From Paenibacillaceae bacterium (GTDB lineage Bacteria > Bacillota > Bacilli > Paenibacillales > YIM-B00363), in NCBI GenBank assembly GCA_018969805.1, contig JAGWXQ010000015.1, positions 1 to 12,396 of the forward strand: 12,396 nucleotides of DNA. Direction: 5' to 3'. This document shows positions 1-6,613 of this stretch, piece by piece. A model generated the notes under the pieces. That model worked only from the letters and a program-made list of their open reading frames with translations, ran no database searches and was not told where the DNA came from. Made by a program: the position numbers and the translations under genes. Within the stretch, counting starts at the first letter, position 1, and each line of letters opens with the position of its first letter.

Positions 1-29
1 ACAAGCACACCAATGGCTTTTTGTCTCAT
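1..29 (-). CDS. Start of a gene leaving the left edge (partial; possibly a third YheC/YheD-like protein)
   Basis: Only ten codons are visible, reading MRQKAIGVLV from the ATG at 27-29. A good ribosome binding site, AGAGGGG (complement of 38-44), lies 8 nt upstream of the ATG, and a promoter-like pair of boxes lies at 60-89, so this is probably a genuine start rather than a chance ATG. The IGVLV string resembles the first beta strand of YheC/YheD-type proteins (the complete neighbour at 154-1218 starts with CDVGVVVRW), and the two neighbours on the same strand belong to that family. The identification as another member is inference from ten residues and context only. Confidence 0.45.
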
Positions 30-59
30 AAAGGACACCCCTCTACGCAATATGTATTC

Positions 60-89
60 ATTGTACACATGTGTGACACACATGTACAA
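60..89 (-). promoter_or_regulatory. Putative sigma-A-like promoter for the left-edge gene
   Basis: On the minus strand TTGTAC (84-89) and TACAAT (60-65) are separated by 18 bp. TACAAT matches five of six positions of the -10 consensus; TTGTAC matches only TTG of the -35. Transcription would start near 53, leaving a leader of about 24 nt that contains the AGAGGGG ribosome binding site. Both boxes are the outer arms of a palindrome, so part of the match may simply reflect the palindrome. Confidence 0.35.
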
Positions 90-90
90 T
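60..90. repeat. Imperfect inverted repeat between the ATP-grasp gene and the left-edge gene
   Basis: The outer arms ATTGTACA (60-67) and TGTACAAT (83-90) are perfect complements. The inner arms TGTGTG (70-75) and CACACA (77-82) are also complementary, with a CA bulge at 68-69. No T-tract follows on either strand, so it is a poor intrinsic terminator. Its overlap with promoter-like boxes suits an operator, but this is not proven. Nothing else is recognisable in the gene-free stretch 30-153. Confidence 0.5.
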
Positions 91-153
91 GGTTCACATC
101 GATGTCCTTTTATTCCCTTACTGCTCATCGGTATGTCACACCATCGACCCGTT

Positions 154-1218
154 TCACAACAACGATTTTTCTTTCTCGCAAAAAGCAACCGGCTGGATCA
201 CTGTTTTCAATAAAGAATTCGTATGCGTACGAAGAAGCATGTGTGCCATGCGCAACGGTGCACTGTGCGCGTGCACAATCGTCTCTTGGGGGGCGAGCTG
301 CACGAGCGCACATGTCCCTGGTCGCCCATTTGCCTCGATCAACGACATGCCACCATTGGGCGCGATCGCGCAGTCCAATCCGAGCTCTACGAGTGGTCCA
401 CACGAACGATCAAGCACGTGTGCGATGCGGATGCACAGCGCGGCCAAACGCCCGACATCGAGTGCACGGTAACAACGCACAAAATCGTCCAACGCCATCG
501 GATGCGCGCCTTGGTGCACGTTGGACACGATCGTCCCCGGATCGTGTGCACGCCGTGCGTACGCAAACGTCATCGCCCATGTTCCGCACGGTTGTTTTTG
601 CACGAGCACGCGGACATCGACACACCGCCCATCGTCCATCGCAGTCGGCAATGCACGCTGTATGAGCAAAGCTTGTCTCGCGTATACGAGTGCATGTACG
701 TCGCGCACACGATGCAGCCTCATCCGCTCCGTACCGATCACTTCAAAATGTCCTTCACTTCGCGCGATGCGCCAAATGCCCGCCCCGTGCCATCCGACGA
801 CGGGCTTGACGTACACACGCCCGTGCAACCGCAGCATACGCGACAAATCCGCGCACTGCTCGTACCGCACCGTATGCGGGATCACGTCCCGCACCGATGC
901 ATCCTTCGTCAGGATGCCGTACACCCGGTACTTATCCGGCAACGGCTGCGCCAGCAGGCGAACGGACGCATCGACCGCATACGCCCCAAGACGTCGGTCG
1001 TATACGATCTTTGGACGTTCGTGCTGTGTACGGATCCAGTGTCCATCATACGTATAGCCTTCCACAGCATCCGGTGATCGGACGACGGACACGCGCATCC
1101 CGAGCGCACGCGCACACATGCATACGTGCCGCAAATGGGGCACATCGACAAACGGCATTGCCCCTCCTTGTGCCCATCGAACGACGACCCCGACATCACA
1201 ACCACGTGTGCTGCGCAT
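154..1218 (-). CDS. YheC/YheD-family ATP-grasp protein, shorter (YheC-like) copy
   Basis: Predicted 354-residue protein of the YheC/YheD endospore coat-associated family, which has an ATP-grasp fold. The substrate of the family is not established to my knowledge. Family landmarks visible: an N-terminal DVGVVVRW strand (8-15), IVYDRR (71-76), the glycine-rich loop KPVVGWHGAGI (138-148), DVRVLVQK (201-208), ELGLDCAIA (278-286) and the metal-binding IEANGRPG (294-301). The loop has GAG where the paralogue just upstream has GKG. The length is close to B. subtilis YheC (about 360 aa). I chose the ATG at 1218, which overlaps the end of the upstream gene by 23 nt; in-frame ATG 1230 and GTG 1239 are alternatives. 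It is co-transcribed with 1196-2473, and no terminator is evident after its stop. By analogy with the family, the protein would act in the mother cell or spore coat late in sporulation. Confidence 0.85.
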   Translation of the reverse strand: MRSTRGCDVGVVVRWAQGGAMPFVDVPHLRHVCMCARALGMRVSVVRSPDAVEGYTYDGHWIRTQHERPKIVYDRRLGAYAVDASVRLLAQPLPDKYRVYGILTKDASVRDVIPHTVRYEQCADLSRMLRLHGRVYVKPVVGWHGAGIWRIARSEGHFEVIGTERMRLHRVRDVHALVYARQALLIQRALPTAMDDGRCVDVRVLVQKQPCGTWAMTFAYARRAHDPGTIVSNVHQGAHPMALDDFVRCYRALDVGRLAALCIRIAHVLDRSCGPLVELGLDCAIAPNGGMSLIEANGRPGTCALVQLAPQETIVHAHSAPLRMAHMLLRTHTNSLLKTVIQPVAFCEKEKSLL

Positions 1219-2473
1219 ACGCCCACACATGCCGCACACTCGTGCGGATCGATCGTCGGGGTGTCATATGGTCTTTCGACGGCTTCGCATTGACTTCGAG
1301 TATCCATATGCGCCGCTGCGTATCGACAGCGATGTCAATACCCAGCTCCGCAATGTGCATCCGACAACCGTCTTCCACATGCTTCGCCGTGCGCAATGCC
1401 ACCGCACATACCGCATCACGCATGCGCCGCCCAATGATCGCTTGCGCACAGTGCACCGTGCCCCCTTTGGCGACGTTGGTCACAAACGCCCCCGCTTTGG
1501 CGATGCGGGCGACGATCGACGATGCACACCATGCACCAGCGCCATTTTTTTGCACCAGTACACGAAAATCAACAGGACACCCCCGCACACGCATCAAGGT
1601 GATGCCTTGCTGGACGATGTGCGCCGAACGCCCCCGTACCGCTGCATACGCTTGCCCAATCGTGTGCGCATGCAGCGAGCGTCCATCGCTAAAAGCGAGT
1701 TCGTACCCACCTGTCGCAGCGGTACGCACGCGGACGATGCCTTTGCCCAACGATCCCCGACTGGGCTTTACAAACACCGTCGCATACCGCTGCACAGCAG
1801 TGTGCAGCACGCCCACATCGCGCAATGTTTGGCTATACGGCGTGTGCGGACGCATCCGTATTGACGCATGCAACAATGCGCTCATCGTCGTTTTATCGAT
1901 GTACGCTTCGTTCCAAACGACCGTTTGTTTGCTTTTGCATTTGTTCCAAAAAACGCGCATTTGCTTACTTCGTTCGAGTGCACGCGAAGGCAAGCGATTG
2001 TGTACGGCATCCGGCCAAGGAAATCGTTTGCGGATCCACTCGTCGCCTTCTCGCGTCCACCCATCTACGCCCGCGCGATCGACGCGCTGCGGCACGATGC
2101 ACATCGCGATGCCCCCAAGCATGCGTGCCGCGCGGACGACTTCGCTGCACCATGCGGTGCTTTTTCCCCATCGCGCCTCCACGCTTCCGACGCGGGGCAT
2201 GAGCAATGCGAGCAGTGGACCGATGCGCAGCTCGTGCTGTACATACGATACACACACGTTTCCAGACTGAGGAAGACAGAGCTGTGTACTCCATTGCGCG
2301 CCGATGTGCAGCCTTTTGTGGTCCGCGCGATGCCCGTGCATCGGGATGTGCACGACGCGATCCCCGACACGCACAGCAACGGTCGAAGGCAATCCGATGC
2401 CCCATGCACGCGCGCGCGACTCATGCACGGCAATCGCAGGAGACTCCGTCACGATGAGCGACATCGTGATCAT
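1196..2473 (-). CDS. YheC/YheD-family ATP-grasp protein, longer (YheD-like) copy
   Basis: Predicted 425-residue YheC/YheD-family protein. The first ~200 residues are a poorly conserved amino-terminal region; the ATP-grasp part follows. Visible landmarks are FVKPSRGSLGKGI (234-246, ATP-binding glycine loop), DFRVLVQKN (302-310), FVTNVAKGG (330-338), ELGIDIAVD (376-384) and LEVNAKPSK (392-400, acidic/Asn metal ligands). The length recalls B. subtilis YheD (about 450 aa). The start is fixed by AAGGAG (around 2484-2491 on the complement) about 10 nt upstream of the ATG at 2473; the ATG at 2464 would be too far away. It is the first gene of a two-gene unit, overlaps its paralogue downstream, and diverges from the asparagine synthetase gene. 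A SigK-like promoter is proposed at 2501-2526. YheD-type proteins are spore coat-associated in B. subtilis; the enzymatic reaction is not known. Confidence 0.87.
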   Translation of the reverse strand: MITMSLIVTESPAIAVHESRARAWGIGLPSTVAVRVGDRVVHIPMHGHRADHKRLHIGAQWSTQLCLPQSGNVCVSYVQHELRIGPLLALLMPRVGSVEARWGKSTAWCSEVVRAARMLGGIAMCIVPQRVDRAGVDGWTREGDEWIRKRFPWPDAVHNRLPSRALERSKQMRVFWNKCKSKQTVVWNEAYIDKTTMSALLHASIRMRPHTPYSQTLRDVGVLHTAVQRYATVFVKPSRGSLGKGIVRVRTAATGGYELAFSDGRSLHAHTIGQAYAAVRGRSAHIVQQGITLMRVRGCPVDFRVLVQKNGAGAWCASSIVARIAKAGAFVTNVAKGGTVHCAQAIIGRRMRDAVCAVALRTAKHVEDGCRMHIAELGIDIAVDTQRRIWILEVNAKPSKDHMTPRRSIRTSVRHVWAYAQHTWL

Positions 2474-2500
2474 CCATTACCCACTCCTTCCCCCAACGAC

Positions 2501-2526
2501 ATCGTATGCATCGAAAAGACGGATGT
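2501..2526 (-). promoter_or_regulatory. Putative sporulation-type (SigK/SigE-like) promoter of the ATP-grasp genes
   Basis: On the minus strand AC (2525-2526), a 16-nt spacer and CATACGATG fit the SigK consensus AC-N16/17-CATANNNTA except for the last base. Transcription would begin near 2493, just ahead of the ribosome binding site at 2484-2491. The match is short, but YheC/YheD-family genes are expected to be mother-cell expressed. Confidence 0.35.
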
Positions 2527-2571
2527 GCTGCTTCATATCCGCGCATCATCGCTCCTGCGCATGCATACGAT
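2501..2571. repeat. 11-bp perfect inverted repeat in the divergent intergenic region
   Basis: ATCGTATGCAT (2501-2511) and ATGCATACGAT (2561-2571) are exact reverse complements separated by 49 bp. Each arm presents the same CATACGAT -10-like string facing outward towards the gene it precedes, so the two divergent genes may share regulation. The remaining intergenic sequence (2474-2605) contains only ribosome binding sites. Confidence 0.6.
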
Positions 2572-2572
2572 A
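2564..2572 (+). promoter_or_regulatory. Putative sporulation-type -10 element of the asparagine synthetase gene
   Basis: CATACGATA matches the SigK -10 pattern CATANNNTA exactly and resembles the SigE -10 (CATACAnT). I find no AC at 16-17 bp upstream and no good SigE -35, so only the -10 half is supported. The distance to the ATG is about 34 nt, leaving room for the ribosome binding site GGAGTGGGGA (2591-2600). Confidence 0.3.
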
Positions 2573-2605
2573 AGGGAGCGCAACAAAAAGGGAGTGGGGA
2601 TATCG

Positions 2606-4390
2606 ATGTGTGGCATCACGGGATGGATCGACTGGGACGGCGTAGGCGATGAACATGCGCACGTCGTAACAAACATGACGCGTACGCTCATCCCACGTGG
2701 CCCGGATGACGGGGCACTATGGCGCATGCCCAAAGGCGTGCTCGGGCATCGCCGCCTAAGCATCATTGACCCCACCCACGGACAACAACCACTCGTGCGC
2801 ACGATCGTCGGTGTACCGCGCGCCATCGTATACAACGGAGAACTGTACAACGCTTCTGAACTGCGCCGCACATTGGAACAACGTGGCCATCGGTTTATGA
2901 CTGCATGCGACACCGAAGTCGTCCTTGTGTCGTGCATCGAATGGGGTGCCGATGCGCCAAAAAAACTCGACGGCATTTTTGCTTATGCCTACTGGGACGG
3001 TACTGCGCTTACGCTCTGTCGCGATCGATTGGGCGTAAAACCGCTCTTTTATTCCTCGTTGCCACGGGGGATCGTATTTGCATCCGAACAAAAAGCGCTG
3101 CTTTGCCATCCTGATATCACGTCGTTCGTCGATGCGTCTGGGTTCGCGCAATTGTGTGCACTCGGTCCCGCACGCACTCCAGGAAACGCGATCTTTCGAG
3201 ATATGTCTGAAGTGCGTCCTGGTGCAACGATCCAATTTCGTCCGGACGGATTCGTCCATCAGACGTATTGGACTCTGCCTGTGCGCGCGCACACCGACGA
3301 TGAACAGACGACGATCGAGACGGTCCATGCATTGCTCCACAACGCAGTGCAAAAACAGCTGGTCAGTGATGTCCCGCTCGGTTGCCTGCTCTCCGGTGGT
3401 CTGGATTCGAGTGCGATCGCCCAGATCGCCTCCGCACACACACCGATCGACACGTTTTCCGTCTCCTACGTCGGGGACGATGCCACGCACGGCGATGCGC
3501 CGTTCATCGCGCTCATGGCCGCACACATCCACAGCACGCATACTTCCACCACCGTATCGAGTGCACAGTTGTTTGATGCACTCATTCCAGCACTATACGC
3601 CCGCGATGTACCCGGGATGGCCGACATTGATGCTTCGCTTTACGCGTTTTGTGCGGACATCCGTACCCGCGTCACCGTCGCCCTCTCTGGCGAAGGGGCG
3701 GACGAATTGTTTGGCGGGTATCCGTGGTGTACGCGCGCGGTCCCATCAGGAGCCTACCCATGGGCACCACATCCCGGACTGCACTTGATCGCCCCCGACG
3801 TCCGACGACAGCTGCAGCTCGATGCGTACGTCCAAGCCGACGTACAGCGCGCGCACAACGAAGTAGCGTACGCTCCAGGGGAACAAGGGACACCCGCTGG
3901 CGAAGACCGTTTGCGCACACACCTAAACTTGACGCGGTTTTTACCGACGTTGCTCGAACGAAAAGACCGCATGAGCATGGCGCACGGACTCGAAGTGCGC
4001 GTGCCGTTTTGTGACCATCATCTGATCGAATACGTGTACAACGTCCCGTATGCGATGAAAGCGCAAGCTGGACCTCAAAAAGGTTTGCTCAAAAAAGCAC
4101 TTGCACATACGCTTCCTGCCCCGATCATTTCCCGCCCAAAAACACCGTACCCCAAAACGCGCGATGCAACGTATGCACGCGCTGTACGCCAAGCAATGGA
4201 ACACGTCCTCCATGAGCGAACTGCACCGTTATGCGCCCTGATCGACTGTGATGCGACAGCGGATCTCGTGCGCACACCGCCACATGCCGCCTCACAGCCG
4301 TGGTTTGGACAGCTCATGAGCGAGACACAACGCATCGCATACTTGTGGCAATTGCACGTGTGGCTCACGTCATATCGCGTCCGCGTCTAA
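2606..4390 (+). CDS. asnB: Asparagine synthase (glutamine-hydrolysing), AsnO/AsnB type
   Basis: 594-residue glutamine-dependent asparagine synthetase, converting aspartate, glutamine and ATP to asparagine and glutamate. The N-terminal class II glutaminase domain starts MCGITGW, so Cys2 becomes the exposed nucleophile. It also contains RGPDD (31-35), GHRRLSIID (47-55), NGELYN (77-82), D102 and RDRLGVKPLFY (139-149). The synthetase domain contains the PP-loop SGGLDSS (263-269), SGEGADELFGGYP (361-373) and RKDRMSMAHGLEVRVPFCD (452-470). The C-terminal RPKTPYPKT resembles Bacillus AsnO/AsnB. The ATG at 2606 is required by Cys2 and has a purine-rich site, GGAGTGGGGA, upstream; the open frame extends further 5' without meaning. 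It diverges from two spore coat-type ATP-grasp genes, which fits a sporulation-linked AsnO-like role (inference). Its last 21 bp overlap the 3' end of rdgB on the other strand. Confidence 0.95.
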   Translation: MCGITGWIDWDGVGDEHAHVVTNMTRTLIPRGPDDGALWRMPKGVLGHRRLSIIDPTHGQQPLVRTIVGVPRAIVYNGELYNASELRRTLEQRGHRFMTACDTEVVLVSCIEWGADAPKKLDGIFAYAYWDGTALTLCRDRLGVKPLFYSSLPRGIVFASEQKALLCHPDITSFVDASGFAQLCALGPARTPGNAIFRDMSEVRPGATIQFRPDGFVHQTYWTLPVRAHTDDEQTTIETVHALLHNAVQKQLVSDVPLGCLLSGGLDSSAIAQIASAHTPIDTFSVSYVGDDATHGDAPFIALMAAHIHSTHTSTTVSSAQLFDALIPALYARDVPGMADIDASLYAFCADIRTRVTVALSGEGADELFGGYPWCTRAVPSGAYPWAPHPGLHLIAPDVRRQLQLDAYVQADVQRAHNEVAYAPGEQGTPAGEDRLRTHLNLTRFLPTLLERKDRMSMAHGLEVRVPFCDHHLIEYVYNVPYAMKAQAGPQKGLLKKALAHTLPAPIISRPKTPYPKTRDATYARAVRQAMEHVLHERTAPLCALIDCDATADLVRTPPHAASQPWFGQLMSETQRIAYLWQLHVWLTSYRVRV

Positions 4391-4987
4391 CCGCGCGATC
4401 AGCCGCCGCAGTGCTGCACCGCGATGACTGATGTCTGCCTTTTGCGCGCGCGTCAGCTGTGCACACGTACAGCGCAACGATGGAACGTAAAACACCGGAT
4501 CATAACCGAAGCCATTTGTCCCTCGCGGATGCGCTGTCATCGCGCCGTCACACGTGCCGACGACATCGATGCATCGATGCGGCGTGCACAATGCCAGCGC
4601 ACACACAAACCGTGCCCGGCTCCATACGCGCTCCCCATCCATGTCCCACGGCACACCGACCGTTGCACGCACATCGTCAACCAGTTTTTGGATATTGTCT
4701 GCATCCGTTGCCCCGACACCGGCGTAACGCGCGGAATACACCCCTGGTGCGCCCCCCAGTGCATCGACACACAGCCCCGAATCGTCTGCAAGAACGGGTA
4801 CATCGACCAACTGTACGATGGCGCGCGCTTTTTGCCGCGCTATGTCTGCAAAGCGATCGCCTTCTTCGGGCACGACGACACCGACACCGATGTCACGAAG
4901 CGACACGATCTCATAGCCGTACGGTGCCATAAATGCCCGAAACTCCTTGAGTTTCCCCTCATTATGTGTCGCCAAGACGATGCGCAT
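4370..4987 (-). CDS. rdgB: RdgB/HAM1 family XTP/dITP diphosphatase
   Basis: 205-residue non-canonical purine NTP pyrophosphatase, hydrolysing ITP, dITP and XTP to monophosphates and keeping damaged purines out of RNA and DNA in the cytoplasm. Family motifs are complete: THNEGK (7-12), PEEG (40-43), LADDSGLCVDALGGAPGVYS (66-85) followed by ARYAG, NGFGYDPVF (158-166) and SHRGAAL (187-193). The length is typical (about 200 aa). It starts with ATG 9 nt after the rph stop and has a weak AGGGC site. The rph-rdgB order matches B. subtilis rph-ysnA. It is the last gene of the ylbF-ylbG-rph-rdgB operon, and no terminator is visible in the short overlap with the convergent asparagine synthetase gene. 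Confidence 0.95.
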   Translation of the reverse strand: MRIVLATHNEGKLKEFRAFMAPYGYEIVSLRDIGVGVVVPEEGDRFADIARQKARAIVQLVDVPVLADDSGLCVDALGGAPGVYSARYAGVGATDADNIQKLVDDVRATVGVPWDMDGERVWSRARFVCALALCTPHRCIDVVGTCDGAMTAHPRGTNGFGYDPVFYVPSLRCTCAQLTRAQKADISHRGAALRRLIARLDADAI

Positions 4988-4996
4988 GCGATTGCC

Positions 4997-5734
4997 CTAG
5001 TCCTGCACGACGCGCAACGCGTCCCCAAGTACAGACCGCTGCACCGCACACACAGACTGTACCGCCGCCGCTGCGACAGCGAGCATTTCGTGGACGCGTG
5101 TCGCCTGCATCGGTGCGCGCTCCGCAGTACCCTGAAGCTCGATGAGCTCCCCCGCTTCTGTCATCACGATGCTAAAATCTCCCTCTGCCATGCAATCTTC
5201 CTCATACGTCATATCCAGACACAGCTCCTTTGCGATGACCCCAATGCCGACCGCACCGATCAACGAACGCAAGGGCGGTTGTGTCACGATGCGCCGCGCC
5301 ATCAGACGCTCCAGCGCGAGCACCAATGCCGCGACCGCACCGACGATCGATGCCGCGCGCGTCCCCCCGTCTGCTTGCAGCACGTCACAATCAATGATGA
5401 TCGACCGTTGGCCAAGTGCACGCAAATCGGTCACAGCGCGCAGCGTCCGCGCGATCAGCCGCTGGATTTCTGCGCTGCGTCCAGAAATGCGCCCACGCGT
5501 CACCTCCCGCACTGTGCGCTCATGCGTCGCGCGGGGCAGCATGCCGTATTCGGCGTGGATCCATCCGCTTTCTTTATGACGCAAAAAAGACGGCACGCGG
5601 GTTTCGACCGATGCCGTACATAAGACGTGTGTCCTTCCCCATAGGACGCGCACCGCACCTTCCGCATAAGACAGCGGATCGACGACGATGTCTAGCGAAC
5701 GCATCTCATACACCGATCTTCCATCCGTACGCAC
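4997..5734 (-). CDS. rph: Ribonuclease PH
   Basis: 245-residue phosphorolytic 3'-5' exoribonuclease that trims the 3' ends of tRNA precursors and forms a hexameric ring. Conserved stretches: RTDGRS at the N-terminus, AEYGMLPRAT (61-70), GRSAEIQRLIARTLRA (85-100), IDCDVLQADGGTRAASI (114-130), an aspartate-containing LDMTYEEDCMAEGDFSIVMT block (173-192) and ELQGTAE (199-205). Length is typical. The start is GTG (5734), placed by the family N-terminus and a GAGGTGG site 7-8 nt upstream; only 3 nt separate it from the ylbG stop. Usual B. subtilis neighbours such as gerM are absent; ylbF-ylbG precede it instead. Confidence 0.95.
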   Translation of the reverse strand: MRTDGRSVYEMRSLDIVVDPLSYAEGAVRVLWGRTHVLCTASVETRVPSFLRHKESGWIHAEYGMLPRATHERTVREVTRGRISGRSAEIQRLIARTLRAVTDLRALGQRSIIIDCDVLQADGGTRAASIVGAVAALVLALERLMARRIVTQPPLRSLIGAVGIGVIAKELCLDMTYEEDCMAEGDFSIVMTEAGELIELQGTAERAPMQATRVHEMLAVAAAAVQSVCAVQRSVLGDALRVVQD

Positions 5735-5737
5735 GCG

Positions 5738-5998
5738 TTATCCACCTCGCATCGATTCATTGCCAACCATTTCGGAAAACGTACTTCTGAATGAAGGTTC
5801 GACGTGCCGCACGAAAGGGAGCTGCTGTAAGCGCGTCCGTGCATGCTGCTCGTCTGCTTCATTGACGTATACGACAGCATACATCAGTCGCTTCGAGACG
5901 TAATATACTTCTCCAATCATTTCTATTTGTTTGACCGCATGGAGATTTTTGACCCATACGATCCATGCGCTGCGCGCAATGAGCTGTGTATCGTCCAT
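5738..5998 (-). CDS. ylbG: YlbG family protein (DUF2129)
   Basis: 86-residue small cytoplasmic protein of the YlbG/DUF2129 family, function unknown. The diagnostic block is YYVSKRLMYAVVYVN (32-46), matching the VHYVSKRLKYAVLY block I recall in B. subtilis YlbG, together with a C-terminal FVRHVEPSFR (62-71). Length is typical (about 90 aa). The ATG at 5998 has a near-perfect GAGGAGG site 7 nt upstream. It lies directly after ylbF, as in B. subtilis and most Bacillales, and 3 nt before rph. Confidence 0.92.
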   Translation of the reverse strand: MDDTQLIARSAWIVWVKNLHAVKQIEMIGEVYYVSKRLMYAVVYVNEADEQHARTRLQQLPFVRHVEPSFRSTFSEMVGNESMRGG

Positions 5999-6032
5999 GG
6001 GATGCCCTCCTCATCGTCCGCCACTGTAGCCG

Positions 6033-6503
6033 TTAGCCACATCCGCAAGAGCCACCGCATCCCCCACTGCTGCATCCTCCAGTGCCACAAGACGCTGCGT
6101 CCAGCCCGTCATACGGTACTTTGATCGATGGACTGACCGCACCCGCAATCGTACGCCCCACGTCGTAGAGCAAATCCGCAAGCGTCTGCTCGGCGTGCTT
6201 CCACGCACTTACTGCATCGATGCAATCCCCTTGCCGCACAATGTCGTCAACCCGCGACAGTGCCTCGTGGTAATTGGGGTGAAAATGTCCAAATCGCTGT
6301 GCTTCTTCATACAGCATCTGTGCGTCTTGCAGCGTGCGCTGCCAACGCATCGCACGATCATCGATGTCCAGCTGCGCGCGTGCGGTGACGTACTTCTCGA
6401 CTTCCGTGGACACGAGCAACGCATGTGCCAGACGATTGCTGAGCTCCCACACATCGACAAAATCAAGCACCGTCGGACGATCGATCGTCTGCACTGGTTT
6501 CAT
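6033..6503 (-). CDS. ylbF: YlbF (RicF-type) regulator with cysteine-rich tail
   Basis: 156-residue YlbF-family protein. In B. subtilis YlbF forms a complex with YmcA and YaaT that binds [4Fe-4S] clusters, works with RNase Y in mRNA maturation and promotes competence, biofilm formation and sporulation. The helical core includes YEEAQRFGHFHPNYHEALSR (65-84), close to the EDVQRFGKYHPDYREISRK stretch I recall from B. subtilis. The tail from residue 139 holds five cysteines (139, 144, 149, 153, 155) in a Gly/Ser-rich setting; C94 is the only other one. I chose ATG 6503, giving the family length (149 aa in B. subtilis); the frame stays open to 6650, but that part runs through the promoter and terminator. 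The GGGAG site is about 11 nt upstream, and TTG 6506 is an alternative start. Confidence 0.93.
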   Translation of the reverse strand: MKPVQTIDRPTVLDFVDVWELSNRLAHALLVSTEVEKYVTARAQLDIDDRAMRWQRTLQDAQMLYEEAQRFGHFHPNYHEALSRVDDIVRQGDCIDAVSAWKHAEQTLADLLYDVGRTIAGAVSPSIKVPYDGLDAASCGTGGCSSGGCGGSCGCG

Positions 6504-6525
6504 CAATGACCACACTCCCGCACCG

Positions 6526-6554
6526 ATCATACCAAATAACGCGATGCAATGCCA
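6526..6554 (-). promoter_or_regulatory. Putative sigma-A promoter (extended -10) for ylbF-ylbG-rph-rdgB
   Basis: On the minus strand TATGAT (6526-6531) is preceded by TGG (6532-6534), giving an extended -10 TGnTATGAT. A weak -35 candidate, TGGCAT (6549-6554), sits 17 bp upstream. Transcription would begin near 6519, giving a leader of about 16 nt containing GGGAG before the ylbF ATG. The position downstream of the pilus operon terminator and immediately upstream of ylbF supports it. Confidence 0.55.
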
Positions 6555-6570
6555 CCATCGCAAATCCCTA

Positions 6571-6613
6571 TACAAAAAACAACCAGCGGACCTTCTTTGT
6601 ACAAAGAAGGTCC
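6571..6613 (-). terminator. Long palindrome with T-tract: terminator of the Tad operon
   Basis: Positions 6588-6613 form a perfect 26-bp palindrome (half-site GGACCTTCTTTGT) able to fold into a stem of 10-11 bp with a small TGTACA loop. On the minus strand it is followed by GCTGG and then TTGTTTTTTG (6573-6582). It lies about 130 nt after the last pilus gene and before the ylbF promoter. The 5-nt gap between stem and T-run is longer than usual, so efficiency may be modest. No T-run follows on the plus strand, so it is directional. Confidence 0.65.

Noticed and set aside
2501..2571. Insertion-sequence terminal repeats
   Set aside because: The 11-bp inverted repeat encloses only 49 bp, there is no transposase or target duplication, and its position matches two divergent promoters.
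1868..2605. Long in-frame 5' extension of the asparagine synthetase frame (246 codons)
   Set aside because: The enzyme needs Cys2 exposed after Met1, which fixes the start at 2606; the extension lies antisense to the ATP-grasp gene and only reflects G+C-rich sequence with few stops.
6588..6613. Resemblance of the palindrome centre (TTTGTACAAA) to phage lambda/cloning att core sequence
   Set aside because: Only the ten central palindromic bases agree; no flanking att sequence, integrase or vector sequence is present, so it is a coincidence.
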